From the NCBI GenBank assembly GCA_965153455.1, contig OZ234499.1, positions 15,682,271 to 15,746,270 on the forward strand: a stretch of DNA of 64,000 nucleotides, in the 5' to 3' direction. Every line of letters begins with the position of its first letter. Position 1 is the stretch's first letter. The notes under the pieces are model-generated. The model was given only the letters and a program-made list of their open reading frames with translations. It ran no database searches and was not told the origin of the DNA. Both the position numbers and the translations under genes were made by a program. Source of the DNA: Sphagnum compactum (taxonomy: Eukaryota > Bryophyta > Sphagnopsida > Sphagnales). Shown here piece after piece: positions 47,751 through 61,194 of this stretch.

Positions 47751-50220
47751 ATGAATCCAATTTTATTTTTTTAATGTGCATTAATATATTTTAAAGCGAT
47801 AGCATCTATACTTTCAAAAAATGTAATTTCAAATTATTTAAAAATATTCTTTCAATGGCATAACCAAATATGGATTTTGATTATCTATTAAACTAGTTTT
47901 GAAATGTTCCCAAAGTAGATGCTTATTGAATGTGGAGTGAAAGGGTGTTTAATTTCAAGTATGCCCCACTTTGAGGGAATTGACTAGCATAAAACATATG
48001 TGATTTTTTTCCCATTTGTTTCGATGATATAAGTGGGTATCATGGGAGAAAAAAAGGGAGAAATGAAGGGCGAGCATTTTGAAAAGTGATTTTGAAAAAG
48101 TAGCATTTTGAAATGCTACTTCTTGTAAGCCTTTGGTTTTTGAAAGGAGTAGCATTTTGCTTTTTTGACACTCCTACGTCCTCTTGTAAATGAAAAGTCA
48201 CAATATGTAAAGTTACATACAAGTACCCAAAATTTTCTTATAGGTTTGAACTTTTTATATCATTGGCAAAAATACTTATGATTCCTACAAGTGGTGCAAT
48301 TTGTGAGAGGGGTTCCTCAAAACAAAAAATAATATAAACTAACATGAAGGTAGATACTTTTTAGATCTTTTGATATTAATGTCATTATGTTTCACCAAGT
48401 TGAAAAACATGAAGCATAAGACATTGTTCAAATGTGACATAACATGAGAAATCAAAGGATGCTAAGTTATTGATTGGACTAATTGTAAAAAGCTGAAACT
48501 TCTTTACATTTCTCATTTGTGAATTAATATGATATAGTTTTATTTATTTTTTGGGTGAAAGAGTGAAATGGAAACTTGCCAACCTAATATGTTAGAGAAA
48601 TTTATAAAAGTTGTCTTGACATATTGAAAGGCCAAAAAAAAAATCTTGTCACTAGAACAAATGCTAAATAATGGAACAACTTGCAAAGTAATCTTACCTT
48701 TGGGCCCTCATTTCACACCCAAACTCATGGTTCACCCCCAAAGGTTATATATGTACAAAGTCGTTATTGAAACAAAGAAACATTGAAATTCTATATTTAT
48801 TGTACATGATTTGCACAAGATTTGAAGGATTTTATGAATAATTTATTCAGCGTAGTGAAGGTGCAACAATGAAATCTAAACTTGAGTTGAACCTCATGGG
48901 ACCATGTGCAGCAAAAATATATGTATTTTTTCGTGCAATGAACAAGTTTACCTCTTGTTAAATGCATGTGTATTTAAAAAAATCCCATTATTGATTTTGA
49001 GTTGTGTTTTCATTGAAAGGGGGGTTCTCACCACATATCCCCCAACTTTAAAACTATCTATAGCCTAATAGGTACCCGTCCAAAAAAAATGATTCATATC
49101 AAGTCTCTATTGGGAGCTAGCTCAAATAATACACTTTGTTATGGATTATGTGACCACCTATTGGCAACTTGTCATGACTTATGACTAAGTTGAACCACAA
49201 CTGAGTTACCAAGGTTCCATCTTGATAACCTAAGCTCTTAGATCTCTCTGACTTCTTCGACTTCTGTTTCACACATTACAAAGGTAAACAGATTATAGAA
49301 GTGAGTAAGTATGAATAATAAATAGGTGAAAAATATACTATAACAAATGGTGTCTTTGTATGTCAAATGATTTCACTAAATTTTGAGCGAATTTACTTAT
49401 CTTGATAAGGAAGGACTAGTTGAAAAATAGTGAATCCATTGCTCTAGTGAACGGAGATTAATGAACTGTACCCACATCACATTTTGTAGTATCTGGTTTC
49501 ATGTGAGTAAGGCACTTTGGGACTATTAGGTGAATAGATGTATACGACTGGTTTGTACATGGGGTTACCTATAAGACAAGCATACACCCAACAAAAAAAA
49601 GAATTCATATGCACATGCTATTCATCCCTCAAAAGTTGGATTGAAAACATAAGTTGCATGCTGGTTTACTCATGCCCTTCTTTACTTGGCACAGAGTCAA
49701 GACTTATGTACCTAGTCCTTAACTTAATACCTATGTTTTCGGATCTAACTTTTGACCAAATATTACTTTACTCACAAATGGGTCAAAAAACAATTCATGG
49801 TCTTCTCGTTTCTTGATCGGTCCTGACCCCCTCGTGACAAGAATCCAGTCACACATTTGAGCAGTCAAGGAACCTTGCTATTGCCTCAAAGAAGAGAGAG
49901 AGAGAGAGAGAGAGGAGGAGTCGAACCTAAAAGAAAGTCTCCATGGGCTTTTGGGAGTGGCAATGAAGGAATTAGGAAATTGGGTGGGGAGGGAAAAAAA
50001 ACACACTCGCATATAAAACACAAAGCAGCAGTGCTTTAAATTTTATTTTTTTTTTAATTTTTTTGTGATGTAACTAACCACACTGGTAATCATCCATAGG
50101 AGGCATTAGCCAAATTTGACCACAGGCCAGAGAGGAGAGTGAATTAAATAATAATAATCATGCTATATATTTTGGTGACCTGCTGGAACCAGTGCCTTTT
50201 TTTTCCTTTTTTTTTTCTTT
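47751..50220. other. AT-rich intergenic DNA, no gene seen
   Basis: Mostly AT-rich with short spurious frames. A perfect (GA)n microsatellite of about 22 bp lies at 49892-49914. No gene or RNA recognised. Confidence 0.5.
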
Positions 50221-50221
50221 T

Positions 50222-50640
50222 GAGAATTTTTGCAACCTGGCAAGGGAAAAAAAAGGTGTGAAAGGTGGTGGTACAAAGGGAATTTTTTTGGGGAAAAAAA
50301 TGGGCCCAAGTTGTCACATTATGAAGGAGGAACAAATTTTTTAAGTCACCATATTTAGAGAATAGGTTGCAACAAGCCTCCAAATTATAGGCTCCAAATT
50401 ATCCTACAATTTTCTTCTTCTACCTCTCACCTATAGCCAAATTTGGCTGAGTCCTCTTGTGCGGGCTTGCCAACCCACCTACTTCACAAATTTGAAAAAA
50501 AAGTTTATGGCTTTGTCTAAATATTTCAGAATTTTTTTTCCTCCAAATTTGGCGAGTTTGGCCCAATATTTTCACAAAAATCCTTTGTATGAGTGGCACT
50601 AGTTTTTTTTGGGGTCGCCAAGTGGCAAAACTCTGTCCCC
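50222..50640. mobile_element. Foldback/MITE-like element upstream of ACLA
   Basis: The left end has gagaatttttgcaacctggc and the right end has gtcgccaagtggcaaaactc, whose reverse complement (gagttttgccacttggcgac) resembles the left end, so the element is an imperfect foldback. Internal words are shared with 33700-33995 (tcatacaaaggatttttgtg on opposite strands; agccaaatttggctgagtcctcttgt). It ends about 600 bp before the ACLA start codon. Confidence 0.5.
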
Positions 50641-50980
50641 AAAAAAATAGTTTTTAAAAAAAAGGTCAAGAAAAGTGGGCTTCCAAAATGATAACACTTA
50701 AGGAGGGAAGACTCGTCATTGTTCGCTGACCGGGTGACTGGCTGACCGCCCTGTTGCCCGCTCTGCAGAAAAGGCTATGTGCGTTGATTGTCGCAGCGAA
50801 TTCTTTCTTCTTCAGCTCCTCTCTCCTTGTCTGTCATTCCGGCATCGCGTTTCTGCGCTTATGTTCTCTCTATTGCTCTGAGCTCTTTGAGGGCGTCGTT
50901 TCACGGCGGATCGGGATCTGGACTTAGCGCTCTTTCTTTCTTTCTTCCAGGGTTTTGCGAATCGAGGTTTACTTCATCAG

Positions 50981-51182
50981 GTATGGAGAGCTTTTCTTTA
51001 ACCTTGTGTGGTTTTTTGCATCTGTGTCTTCGCATTTCGTGACGGAAGCTTTCGGTTTACAACCAGATCTGCACGTTTTTCTGTGTCATCTTTTTGGTCT
51101 GTATGTAGATCCTTGCATTTCGTTTAACACTCTTTATTGTTTTTTTTTCCGGGGGTTCGTTTTTGTGTTTTTTTGGTTTCAG
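50981..51182 (+). other. Probable intron in the ACLA 5' untranslated region
   Basis: The GC-richer, pyrimidine-rich leader from about 50790 is interrupted by gtatggagag (50981) through a T-rich tract to tttcag (ending 51182), with proper donor and acceptor. Leader introns are common in plant housekeeping genes and often raise expression. Inferred from splice signals only. Confidence 0.5.
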
Positions 51183-51230
51183 GAATTTTTTGTTTTTTGG
51201 GGGGCGGGGGGGGTCTTTGTGCCGTCAAAG

Positions 51231-54200
51231 ATGGCGAGGAAGAAAATCAGAGAATATGATTCCAAGCGTATCTTGAAGGAGCATATTAAGCGGATTGCTG
51301 ACATTTCTCTCGGCATGAAGTCAGCTCAGGTCTGTCTGAATCTCTGATTTGAGCAGACGATTGTGAATCTCGCTTTCTTCTCCTGGCTTTCTCAACTGAA
51401 CTTGCGAGATCTCCTGGTTTAGCAAATGTCAAACCTTGCATTGAGAAGAACCTGTCTAAATGTCTCTCTGGCGGAGGGGTTCGGAATAGTTTAGAACGGG
51501 GATCTCCAATATCCAGTCCCTTTGCAAATTGTTCATACGGACAGCACATTATCCATTAGAAGTTCTTCAGTCTTCTGGAAATGTGCAGGTGATGGATATT
51601 GACATTGGGAGCCTACATAAGTGTGGACACTATCAGCGGTTGTTGAAGCAAGAGATCGTCTCATCTACTATTCATTCAGTACATGGAATGAAGCTAAAGA
51701 ATAATGTAGATGACCACGAAGTGTTTTCTTGGAGAAGTCATGTCATGGAGATTCATTCTTCTGGCAAGGGGAGCAGTAATATCAAACTAAATTTTTGGTT
51801 GTGCGGAGAGGTGTTACCTTGAATCTGAAGTGTTGGGTTTTTGCAGGTGACAGAGAATACGGACTTCTCTGAACTAGCAGCCAAGGAGGCCTGGCTCAGC
51901 TCCACACAGCTTGTGGTGAAGCCTGACATGTTGTTTGGAAAACGTGGAAAGAGTGGCTTGGTATGTGCACTGTCTCTTTGCTGATCTTGTCTGGTTTTCT
52001 GATAGAATATCCCACATGATGTATGATCAAGGCAGCAGGGAATGACTTGTATGCATGTAAAAGCTTTCCTTTTGTTTTTGTGTTCTGTTGATCTCTGATA
52101 TATCAGTTGCAGAGTCATGGCAGCTAGTTGCTTCTATTCATAATAAAGGTGATGACCTGATACTTTTGGAGTGATACTCACAAGGTTATGACTGCAGTTA
52201 TGCCAGTTGTGTTTCTTCTGATTGGCTAAAACTGACACAATAGTTCCCTTCAGAGTGTTTCTGTCGGGTTCTCTGTGCAATTGCAATGGTATAGTTTCAT
52301 TTTCTGTACCTTATGCAGTCTGACTTCTTGGAGTATGTTAGAGTAATCCATATTCCTCCATGTTGCTTGCTGTCTCAAGGACATCTTGCCGACAAGTCAT
52401 TTCATTCCCTGTCACTGATGTTCTTAAAAGTAATGTTGGCAAGATTGCAGGTGGCATTGAACTTGGATCTGGCTGGAGTGGAGTCATTTGTGAGGGAACG
52501 ATTAGGCAAAGAGGTAAAGATTTGGTTGAATGGCTGGTTGAATCTTTTGTGTTACTTGAGGTTATGAAATTCAATCCCACCACCCAAACTCAAAACATTT
52601 TCTTTCTTTCAATATTCCATTTGATTATGCTGAATTGACATGTCTTGATAATGCTATGTCATGGTGTGTGAATTGATGATATCTGTGTGTGTTCTCCTCA
52701 CTAGGTTGAAATGGGAGCTACTAAAGGCCCAATCACAACCTTCATTGTGGAGCCGTTTGTTCCCCACAAGGATGAGTATTATCTGTCAATTGTGTCAGAT
52801 CGTCTTGGGGTGGATATCAGCTTCTCTGAGTGCGGTGGAATTGACATTGAAGAGAACTGGGACAAAGTGAATCCAATATCCTTTTACCAATACTGCTGGT
52901 CTTTTTGGGAGAAGGGTTTATCCTCATTCTCATGATTGTATTTTTTTTTGCAGTTTACATAAGCTTCTGTTGAGATGTTAAGGTGGTATTATGGTGAGAA
53001 ATGTGACTCTGCTATTTAATGGCAAGTGGATGCATCTGTACTTGGTGGGTGGTAATACTTATTCCCTTGTACAGTACTCACTGCATAGTCAACTAAGCCT
53101 ATGTCATGCATGGGGAAACAGGTCAAGACTGTACATGTGCCAACAGAGCAGTCTCTTACAACTGAGCTTTGTGCTCCATTGGTTGCCACTCTTCCCTTGG
53201 AGGTATGATCCTTTGCAGTTTCTCTTGTAGTCATTTCTGCCTTTTTTATGCTCTGGTTCTAGTCATTCCTACTTCCTCGGAGTGCATCCATTGTTGTGGA
53301 AGCACATGGATGATACAAGCATATCTGCTGAAAATGTAGTTGCATTCATCTTCTCACAAAATGTGTAAATGGCCTTGGTTTTTGTTCATCTAAGTGTCCA
53401 TTTGAACTCCAAGTGACCAACTGATCTCATTTCCTATGGTTTTGGAGGACTCACCTTGAATTCTGTCCTATTCAGGTTCGCAGGAAGATAGAGGAGTTCC
53501 TGAAAGGTGTCTTTGCTGTTTTTCAAGGTAATTATTCTTGGTCACCCACAAGGTTGCACTTCTTGCTTGGTTTGCCTTCCTGATGGCATGCAACACTGTA
53601 TTTTTAAACTGCTAACAATTCAGGAAGTCTGGATGGGATATGTGTGGATTTGATACCTGGCTTCATTTGCAGATTTGGACTTCACATTGCTGGAGATGAA
53701 CCCTTTCACTCTAGTTGATGGGTCCCCATACCCTCTGGATATGCGTGGCGAGCTAGATGACACTGCGCTTTTCAAAAACTTCCAGAAGTACATCTCCTCC
53801 TCAGTAGCTACCTAATTTCTCAGCCAGCAACTATCTGACATTCTGACACTTGTCTTAATTCCTGCTGGACTGAATTGTCTGAGTACAAATGGTATGGGGG
53901 GGGGGACATTTGATTTTTGTAAGGTCATGAAAAACTGGGGTAATAGTGCACTGAGTGTTGCATTGACTACGTAGGTGGGGCAATGTGGAGTTCCCTTTGC
54001 CTTTTGGTAGAACCATGAGCCCTGCTGAGAATCTGATTCATCGCATGGATGAGAAGGTAACCTCAAAAGCTTGAACTGACCAGGTGCTCCTATCTTTTTA
54101 CTGTATGAACCCTGAACTTAAATTTAAGAGGGGTTGGGCTATACACCGCCACTCTGGAATTGTTGCAATATGTACAGAAGCTGCTGTGCTCCATCTTTAT

Positions 54201-55520
54201 GGTTTTTGGACTACAATCACTGACATATCATGACTGCACTTCTCTGCAGACAGGGGCATCCCTGAAGTTGACAATATTGAACCCAAAGGGGCGCATCTGG
54301 ACCATGGTTGCTGGAGGTGGTGCAAGTGTTATTTATGCAGACACGGTATGTTCGCCTTGTTCTCAGAGAACTCCTGTAGTTGCTGTCATTTGTTCTTACA
54401 CTTGTTTCTCTTTTAGCACCACAAATGCTTTGTAACAGTGGTGTCATTCACTACCTTCTGTAACTGTTGAGTCTATCTGTTGCTGTGAATCCTCGTGAAT
54501 TTGGAGATAGATAACCCATATCTATCTCCTATCACATAAGAGTCTATTGGCTCAATGAATTTTGCTTGCATCAGTGTACTTAATTGTGAAGCTTGTGTGG
54601 TTGGACAGGTTGGGGATTTGGGCTTTGCAAGTGAACTTGGTAATTATGCAGAGTACAGTGGAGCCCCCAACGAGGAAGAGACTCTGCAGTATGCTCGTGC
54701 TCTAATTGATGTAAGTGCTTTTTGGACACTTTATTCCAATTCTGGACAGTAGTTGTAGAAGTTTCCACTTTCTCTTTTCCATTTTCTATTTTGGAGATGT
54801 GACCAAAGACTGTGTGGGTTCAGTGTGCAACTGCAAATCCTGATGGTCGCAGAAGAGCACTCGTAGTAGGAGGAGGTATTGCCAACTTCACTGATGTTGC
54901 TGCCACTTTCAATGGCATTATCCGAGCCTTGCGTGAAAAGGTAACAGAGATCTTGAGTTGATCTTACATCAGTGAATAGTTTTGTGGTTTTCCTGGGAAT
55001 ACTAGTTCGACAATAGTTGGAGCAGCATAAAATTTGACAAGCTCTTTATGTGGGATGGGTGATGGTTGGTGTCATAGGAAGCACAGCTTAAAGCAGCCAG
55101 AGTTCACATCTATGTGCGCAGAGGGGGTCCCAACTACCAGAAGGGCCTTGCCAAGATGCGGTCCTTAGGTGTTGAGATTGGCGTCCCAATTGAAGTAAGT
55201 GATATGCCTACATATTAGCCCTGCATATTAGCCAAATCACCATCTCTCTACTATGAGAAACTGACTGCTGACATGTGATTGCAAAAACTCAAAGTTGGTT
55301 CATTAATGCCAATGACTTGTTCTTGGCGAAAACCAACAGTGTTGCACACTTTCAGCTGTCTTGGAAAAGTAGGTCACCAATTAGAGTCAAGCTTATTGAT
55401 AACTTGTTTTCCTCACACAGCTTACTTGACTGGATTTGTATGAAACAGGTGTATGGACCAGAAGCAAGTATGACCGGAATCTGCAAGTCAGCCATTGACT
55501 ACATCAGTGTGTCAGCATGA
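51231..55520 (+). CDS. ACLA: ATP-citrate synthase (ATP-citrate lyase) alpha chain, subunit A
   Basis: Thirteen exons: 51231-51329, 51847-51960, 52451-52513, 52705-52866, 53122-53202, 53476-53527, 53673-53787, 53975-54056, 54250-54345, 54609-54710, 54824-54940, 55078-55194 and 55449-55520. They total 1272 bp (423 residues), the usual length for plant ACLA. All introns are GT...AG and phases agree. The protein starts [20 protein letters not shown]. An ATP-grasp part contains [34 protein letters not shown] and [10 protein letters not shown]. The citrate-binding part contains [40 protein letters not shown] and [20 protein letters not shown], and it ends [20 protein letters not shown]. With ACLB, which carries the catalytic His, it forms the cytosolic enzyme converting citrate, CoA and ATP to acetyl-CoA and oxaloacetate. 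No disabling change seen. Confidence 0.97.
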
Positions 55521-58267
55521 TGTCTGAATCAGAAGAAGCATCCTCATGGCTCTTGGCCCAAGATAAGGCAGTAGTGTTTTTCCCCTGGTGGCTCACTCAT
55601 TTGGGAACTCTGAGTCTGTTGGACAGTAAAAGTTGTACCATTCATCTGTGCTAACTAGCTCAGATGAGCACAGATATCTTCACCATTCAAGTCAATTGTG
55701 TTAACTCTTTACCCCTGCTACAGATTCAGGATTGGAAGTAGCAGCCATTTATTTTAGCTAGTTTGCTTGCAGCAAAAAGACTCCAGACATCAGATATTGC
55801 TACAAGTAGGGAGTCGGTCACCCCGTTTTCTGCTGTTAATTTAATGTAGGCCTCTACACTAATTTGGCCAGTGAGACCACTTACCTGCAAACCAATCAGT
55901 TCTGCCACATTGTGACTGCCTATTTGCAAACCCCTTAGGGGAAGCAAATGGAGCCCATATGTGAGGCTAATTTGATTGATTTTGCAATCAGATAAATGCA
56001 GATACCTTTTTCTTCCTTCCACTTTCAGAGTTCTCTTACTTGATTACCTCCTTCATGAATTCCAGTCAGTGAATCCTCTAACTAGTTTCAAGGTGTGTGG
56101 TGGGTAGTCCACTATTATCTGTGACATACTAATTAGGATCTCAATGGGGGTGACCACAACCTATATGTGAATGGAATTTGTTTTTGGGTTTTTCTGGAAT
56201 TGAGATATCCATAGTCATCCAACAGGTTCACCAGTCTGCTGTTTAATGGGGAAAACTTTGAGGTGTCTCTTGTCATTTTGTCTTGTATATGTGTTCTCAA
56301 ATTAACTATCAGCTTCTCTGCAAGCCTTGGGTCCTATAGAGGACACTCACAAACCACACAAGGAACAAGGATCTGTTAACATGAAGAAGCTAAAGAAGAA
56401 ATTACTAATTTCATGAAAAGAGTTTGGAAATTGTAAGTGCTGCATTGTTGGTATGCCTAATCTTAGCAAACTGTGACAGTGGGTCTTGGTGTCTGGTCCT
56501 ACATACTCAAGGATGAACATTCAATAACTCCAATCTATGTAGGTGTGTTTGCTCATATATATTGAAGGATAAGCATTCATAAACTCCAATTACAATTCTA
56601 GACATACATAGTGCACCCAATTGCAGAACAATTGTGCAACACAAAATCTCACAGTTAGTATGGGCTGAAGAGAATACAATGAGGCAAGAAACTTCATGCA
56701 TGGTGTCAATGTTCAACCTCGGTTTGCAAAGGAGCATGATAGTTGGATGCAGTTACCATATTGGGCTTAAGTTTTAAAACGAGGTTGACGCATTGACACC
56801 ATGCACTAGAGAGGTTAGGGTTCAAAGGGCTACCAGGCACCGCTGGTGTCTCTGTCGAGTCTACACTCTCTCTGTTAGTTTATGAGCAGTAAAGTTGCGG
56901 TTACATTATGGCATTATTGTTTGAGGCACCTTGGATACCGACTGGTGGTAGACGATTGCCGGCTGTCATCAAGGTGGAGCGTGCCTGCTTCTGATGGGTC
57001 CATCTCTTTGGAGGGAAAAGGTATGAAGCGGAGGCAAACCGCCAAAAAATGTTGGTAAATGGTAGAGGTGAGCAGAGGACATAAGAAAATGTAGCTCTAG
57101 GTGTTTAAGCGTGCTGGGAAGGTGGTGGCCTATCTTCATATGAATGTGATTGCAGAACAGGTTGCAGGGTCAATTGTGTTTGCTGAGGTTAAGTGTTCAA
57201 GGAGTACGAGAGGAGAGGAGAGATGTGAGGATATGGTTCAGCACGGACACACAATTTGTGCTGGAGGGACGTTGCTGAGTCACTAAGTTCTTAAATTATT
57301 GGCAGGGGATGGGATGGTTCTGAAATATGGTGTAAAAATGGTGAAGTAAATGTTTTGGTAGCTTTTTGGGATCCAATTTTTGTTGGGTTGTGTGTGTTGC
57401 GAGGTTCTACACACGTCGAAATTCGGTCGGGTTTCTTTCCGTCGCTCACCTGTGGACGAAGTGCTTGCTTATACTTTTACTGGATTCTCCTGTGAACCTT
57501 CTTTCTGTGTGACTTCTTGCACACATTTCTAATATGGTGGCCATATGTTGTGTTGTTGGCGAGCGGTGCGAGTTTCTGAGCTACAGATTGAGGAAGGGTT
57601 GCAATATATGTAGAGCACTATGTCCCTCAATTTGCTCAGACGGCTGATTGTGCGAAGAGTGCTGGGCTGGTAAATGGAGTTGGGTATGCACTCATTTGCT
57701 AGGAGGGAAGCCCAAACAAGTTCATGCCTGCACTCTTCCCATTATGTTGCAATTCTCTTTCAAAATTATAGGATTGCCCATGAACTTGTAAATTGCAATT
57801 GTTTTCGACAAGGATTGTCATGAGTACTTTATGAACTCATAAAACATTTCCTTCCCATTTTGTTACAATTATCTTTCAAAACTATGGGATTGCGCATGAA
57901 CTTGTAAAATGCATCCATTTTGGTAAAGGATTGTCATGAGTAATTTATGAGCTCATCGAATTTAATATAAATCGCTACGAAATTCAAGCGCCAAGCGTTG
58001 CAAAACGGATTGTATCCATGTGCAACGCTCATGGGAGTTCCCAAGAATTGAGGCTTGGCGTCTGCAGTTATCTGCTACAGCAAAGTATGGACGGGCAGGT
58101 CCGTCTAGGAAAATGGTGAGCTGCATAGAATAAGTGACGTTCTGCCATAGAACGGGCTGGTAGTTTCAAGCCCGAGAGAGGGAGCTAGTCGCACGCAACG
58201 CATCCATGGTACTTAATCTAGGGCGAACACACAATTCAAATATTATAAAATGAAGCATAACTTGCAA
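55521..58267. other. ACLA 3' flank and intergenic DNA, no gene seen
   Basis: After the ACLA stop comes probable 3' untranslated sequence, then mixed DNA. A direct duplication of about 118-bp period lies at 57735-57960 (ttctctttcaaaattatagg..gcccatgaacttgtaa then atctttcaaaactatggg..gcgcatgaacttgtaa). Small frames have no recognisable product. Confidence 0.5.
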
Positions 58268-58340
58268 GCCGACCTAGCTCAGTTGGTAGAGCGCGTGGCT
58301 TTTAACCACGTGGTCGTGGGTTCGAGTCCCACGGTCGGCG
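58268..58340 (+). tRNA. trnK-UUU: tRNA-Lys (anticodon UUU)
   Basis: Complete 73-nt cloverleaf without intron. The acceptor stem is gccgacc paired with ggtcggc, the discriminator base is g, the D arm is gctc-agttggtaga-gagc type, and the anticodon stem is cgtgg/ccacg around the loop cttttaa, giving anticodon TTT. The T arm is gtggg-ttcgagt-cccac. The internal A box (tagctcagttgg) and B box (ggttcgagtcc) of pol III promoters are intact. CCA is not encoded, as expected for a nuclear gene. A T run (gtttt) follows at once. It decodes AAA/AAG lysine codons. Confidence 0.97.
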
Positions 58341-58560
58341 GGTTTTAACCAGTTAGTTATTTTATGTTGTCTTCTTTTTTTCATTCTTTGCTTGTGGGAC
58401 GTGAGGACGACTCTCTTAATTAATCACACTTCGCGTTAATAGTTGTTAAAGCTTGTTTAGGGGGTTTTTTCTTTGTGATGATGGATTTCTCTTGCAAACT
58501 TCAACAGAGAGGCCTCAAATGGCCTTGATTTTGTGAAGCTTCATGCAATTTTCCCACACC
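58341..58560. other. Flank of the tRNA gene
   Basis: No further gene. T-rich stretches at 58370-58380 could also serve as pol III termination. Confidence 0.4.
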
Positions 58561-58564
58561 TTCT

Positions 58565-58704
58565 AGTGTGGCAAATGCCTATTTAAATTGAAAAGAATCG
58601 ATCAAAATCAATTTAAACAATTGTAAAAGAATCGAGTGTGGCAAATGCCTATTTAAATTGAAAAAAATCGATAAAAATCAATTTGAACAATTGTAAAAGT
58701 ATCG
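58565..58704. repeat. 70-bp tandem duplication
   Basis: Two copies start at agtgtggcaaatgcctattt (58565 and 58635) and share gaatcgatcaaaatcaattt and caattgtaaaagaatcga with few differences. Confidence 0.85.
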
Positions 58705-58913
58705 AGCAGGATCAAAATTGTTAAGCATCCAAGAAAAAAATTACAAATAGATTATCGTATCTTCAAATTATAACATGTTGCATCTAATATAAAAAGTTTG
58801 AGGAAAACAAAATACCAAATTTTCTTGAGAGTATATTTGGTGTACACTTGTGAACCTTTGACGCATACATCTGCCACTTTCAGTTCATCATCTTGTTGGT
58901 CTGATGGCACCAA

Positions 58914-61175
58914 TCAACGCCAATGCCCATCTTCATTTAAACCAAATTCTCCTTTTTGTGTCTCATCATCATCTTGTTGAGTTTTTTCACAATCAATTTG
59001 AACCCCTTGATCATTAACACTACGATCAAAATTCCTTACATAATCATCAAATTCTGATGATGAAGCATTGTCATTAGAATTCTCCAAGTCCAAAAGAGGA
59101 GTGGGCCGAACTTGTCTACCCCGTCTCCTTTGAAGTTGTTTTTCAATTGCTTCTTGTCGCAAAAAGGCATAATGATTTATTTTTTCTTCATTTTTCAAAG
59201 GCATAGATGGAACTTTGGTAATGTCAATGGTATTTGGATTGAGTTGCTTCAAAAGTGCTCCAATGGCAAGGTTTTCCACATCCCGTAGATTCGTCTACAC
59301 AAATACTAGTCTTTCCATCTATGGGATGGATAACCTATTCCTTTTTTTTGTTTCGACTTGATCCCATATGGACCAATTCCTTTCACAAACTGAAGCACTA
59401 CAATCATGTGAAAACACACGTAGGACCACTCTTTGCAACCTAAGCACATGCCTACAAAACTTTTCCCACCAAGGGACTAGTTACAACATTTGGTCTCAAA
59501 GTAAAACGGCCTCTCTAGCAAATTGTCCCTCTTTTTGGAGAAATTGTAAAAGTTCATCTTCAATTGCCCTCTTTTCGAAGAAATTGTAAAAGCTCATCTT
59601 CAATTGCAATTTGATCAACTGTAGTAGGAAAGATTGCGGCAATGTAGGAAACCCAACCTTCATGTAATTCTAATGTCACATAACCATCTTCTTTCCTCTG
59701 TAAAGGATACAGGATGAAAACAACCACGTGGATGGGTTGATGGAACCATTCCCATCAGTGCAACCATTATTGCCTTACATCAAGGAGTTGATTTGCAGAC
59801 AAGTTTCCAACATTCAACAAACCTTCACCAATCTTGATCAAAAACTGATATAACAATCTGATGGTACAACCTTCCTTATCCACCAAACGCAAGATTGTGT
59901 AGAATGGTTGTAGATCTGTGATTATTGCTTGGGCATTCTTCCAAAAGTCATGAGAAAGAACATAAGTCTCAAAATCACGATCTTCTTGGGTTCCTAAATC
60001 AATCCATTCAGACCATGCATTTGAAACCACCATTTGCTATAAAGTTCTATGAACCTTCACCATCGTTCTAGAACCAGAAACATCATAGCAAACCGAATGG
60101 ATGAAAATTTGACTAACTCCAAATCTTTTACGGTCTTATACATTGCCAAAACTTTTGATTTTTTTGTCACAAACTTCACCAATCTTCTAGCCACCCCTAA
60201 CACCTCCTTTACCCAATTGAATTTACCAATATCTTCAACCATGATATCAAGGCAATGTGCAGCACATGGACTCTGCACAATGTGTGGAAACTCCTCTATA
60301 ATTATTGAACCCATGAATTTGCAATTGCTTGCATTGTCAATCACCACTTGGACAACATTAGTTGGTCTTACATCCATAATGGCTTGTATGATGTGGCCAT
60401 GGATGCAGTCAGCGCCTATGATTGATGCTCCAAGCAACTCTACAAATGTATCAATTGATCTCAAAAATATTGTTCATCTACAAGAAGAAACAAGTATGTT
60501 GATGATGTTTTGTTTTTTCATGTCACTCCAACCATCAGTCATGATGGAACACCCATAGCTAGTCCAAGAAGCTTGAATAAGTTCCAAATCTTGTTTCATA
60601 GCAGTCACTTCAGCTTGTAAACCTTGCACACGGATGGCATCTTTCTGTGGTTCATCAAAGACGTCATTCATTAAAGCCATTACACGAATCATTGATCTCC
60701 ATGTAGGTGTGTCAACAACTTGAAACATCAAGTTGCATCTGTAGATGCATCGTCATATTTCTTGTTTTGCATTTTGCCTCAAAGTTATCCGCCAAGCTAC
60801 ACCAAGTTGTTGTTGACCTACCCTTTTTTGACTTGGTCCTTAAACATTGGATGCAACATTGGACATTCCTCCCGTGTCTGATGTTTATTGAACATTATGT
60901 GCAGGGGTGTGTGAGGGGATGGGATGTTGATTATTACCTTCCCTTTCAGAACTTGGAACAATAAAAAACATCTTCATCACTTCAACAAACACTTGAACAC
61001 ATTTGACAATTTGTTTACTTCTGTCACCTATTAGGTGGGCCTTAATTCTTGTTCCCGAATTGGTGTATTCATTTTGGCAATATTTGCACTTCCAATGCTT
61101 AATCCCTATGCTACCTTCATAACCATGAAGCTTGACAACATGATCCTATTTTGACCCTTTTTGACGTCCCATTTT
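58914..61175 (-). mobile_element. Degenerate hAT-family (DUF659-type) transposon
   Basis: Minus-strand pieces of one transposase in correct order: a BED-type finger start near 61170 (WKCKYCQNEYTN then TRIKAHL, interrupted by TAG at about codon 9); the DUF659 block 60731-60474 (SWTSYGCSIMTDGWSD); 60464-60057 (CAAHCLDIMVEDIGKFNWVK), in the same frame but after a TGA; 60033-59767 (FWKNAQAIITDLQPFYTILR) after a frameshift; and the hATC dimerisation part at about 59480-59290 (RVFSHDCSASVCERNWSIWD). The last frame, 59279-58914, is an acidic Asp/Glu-rich tail. hAT enzymes move DNA by cut and paste with 8-bp target duplications. At least one nonsense TAG, one TGA and frameshifts make it inactive. Terminal repeats were not identified. 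Confidence 0.85.
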
Positions 61176-61194
61176 TATTATAAATGATAAATAA

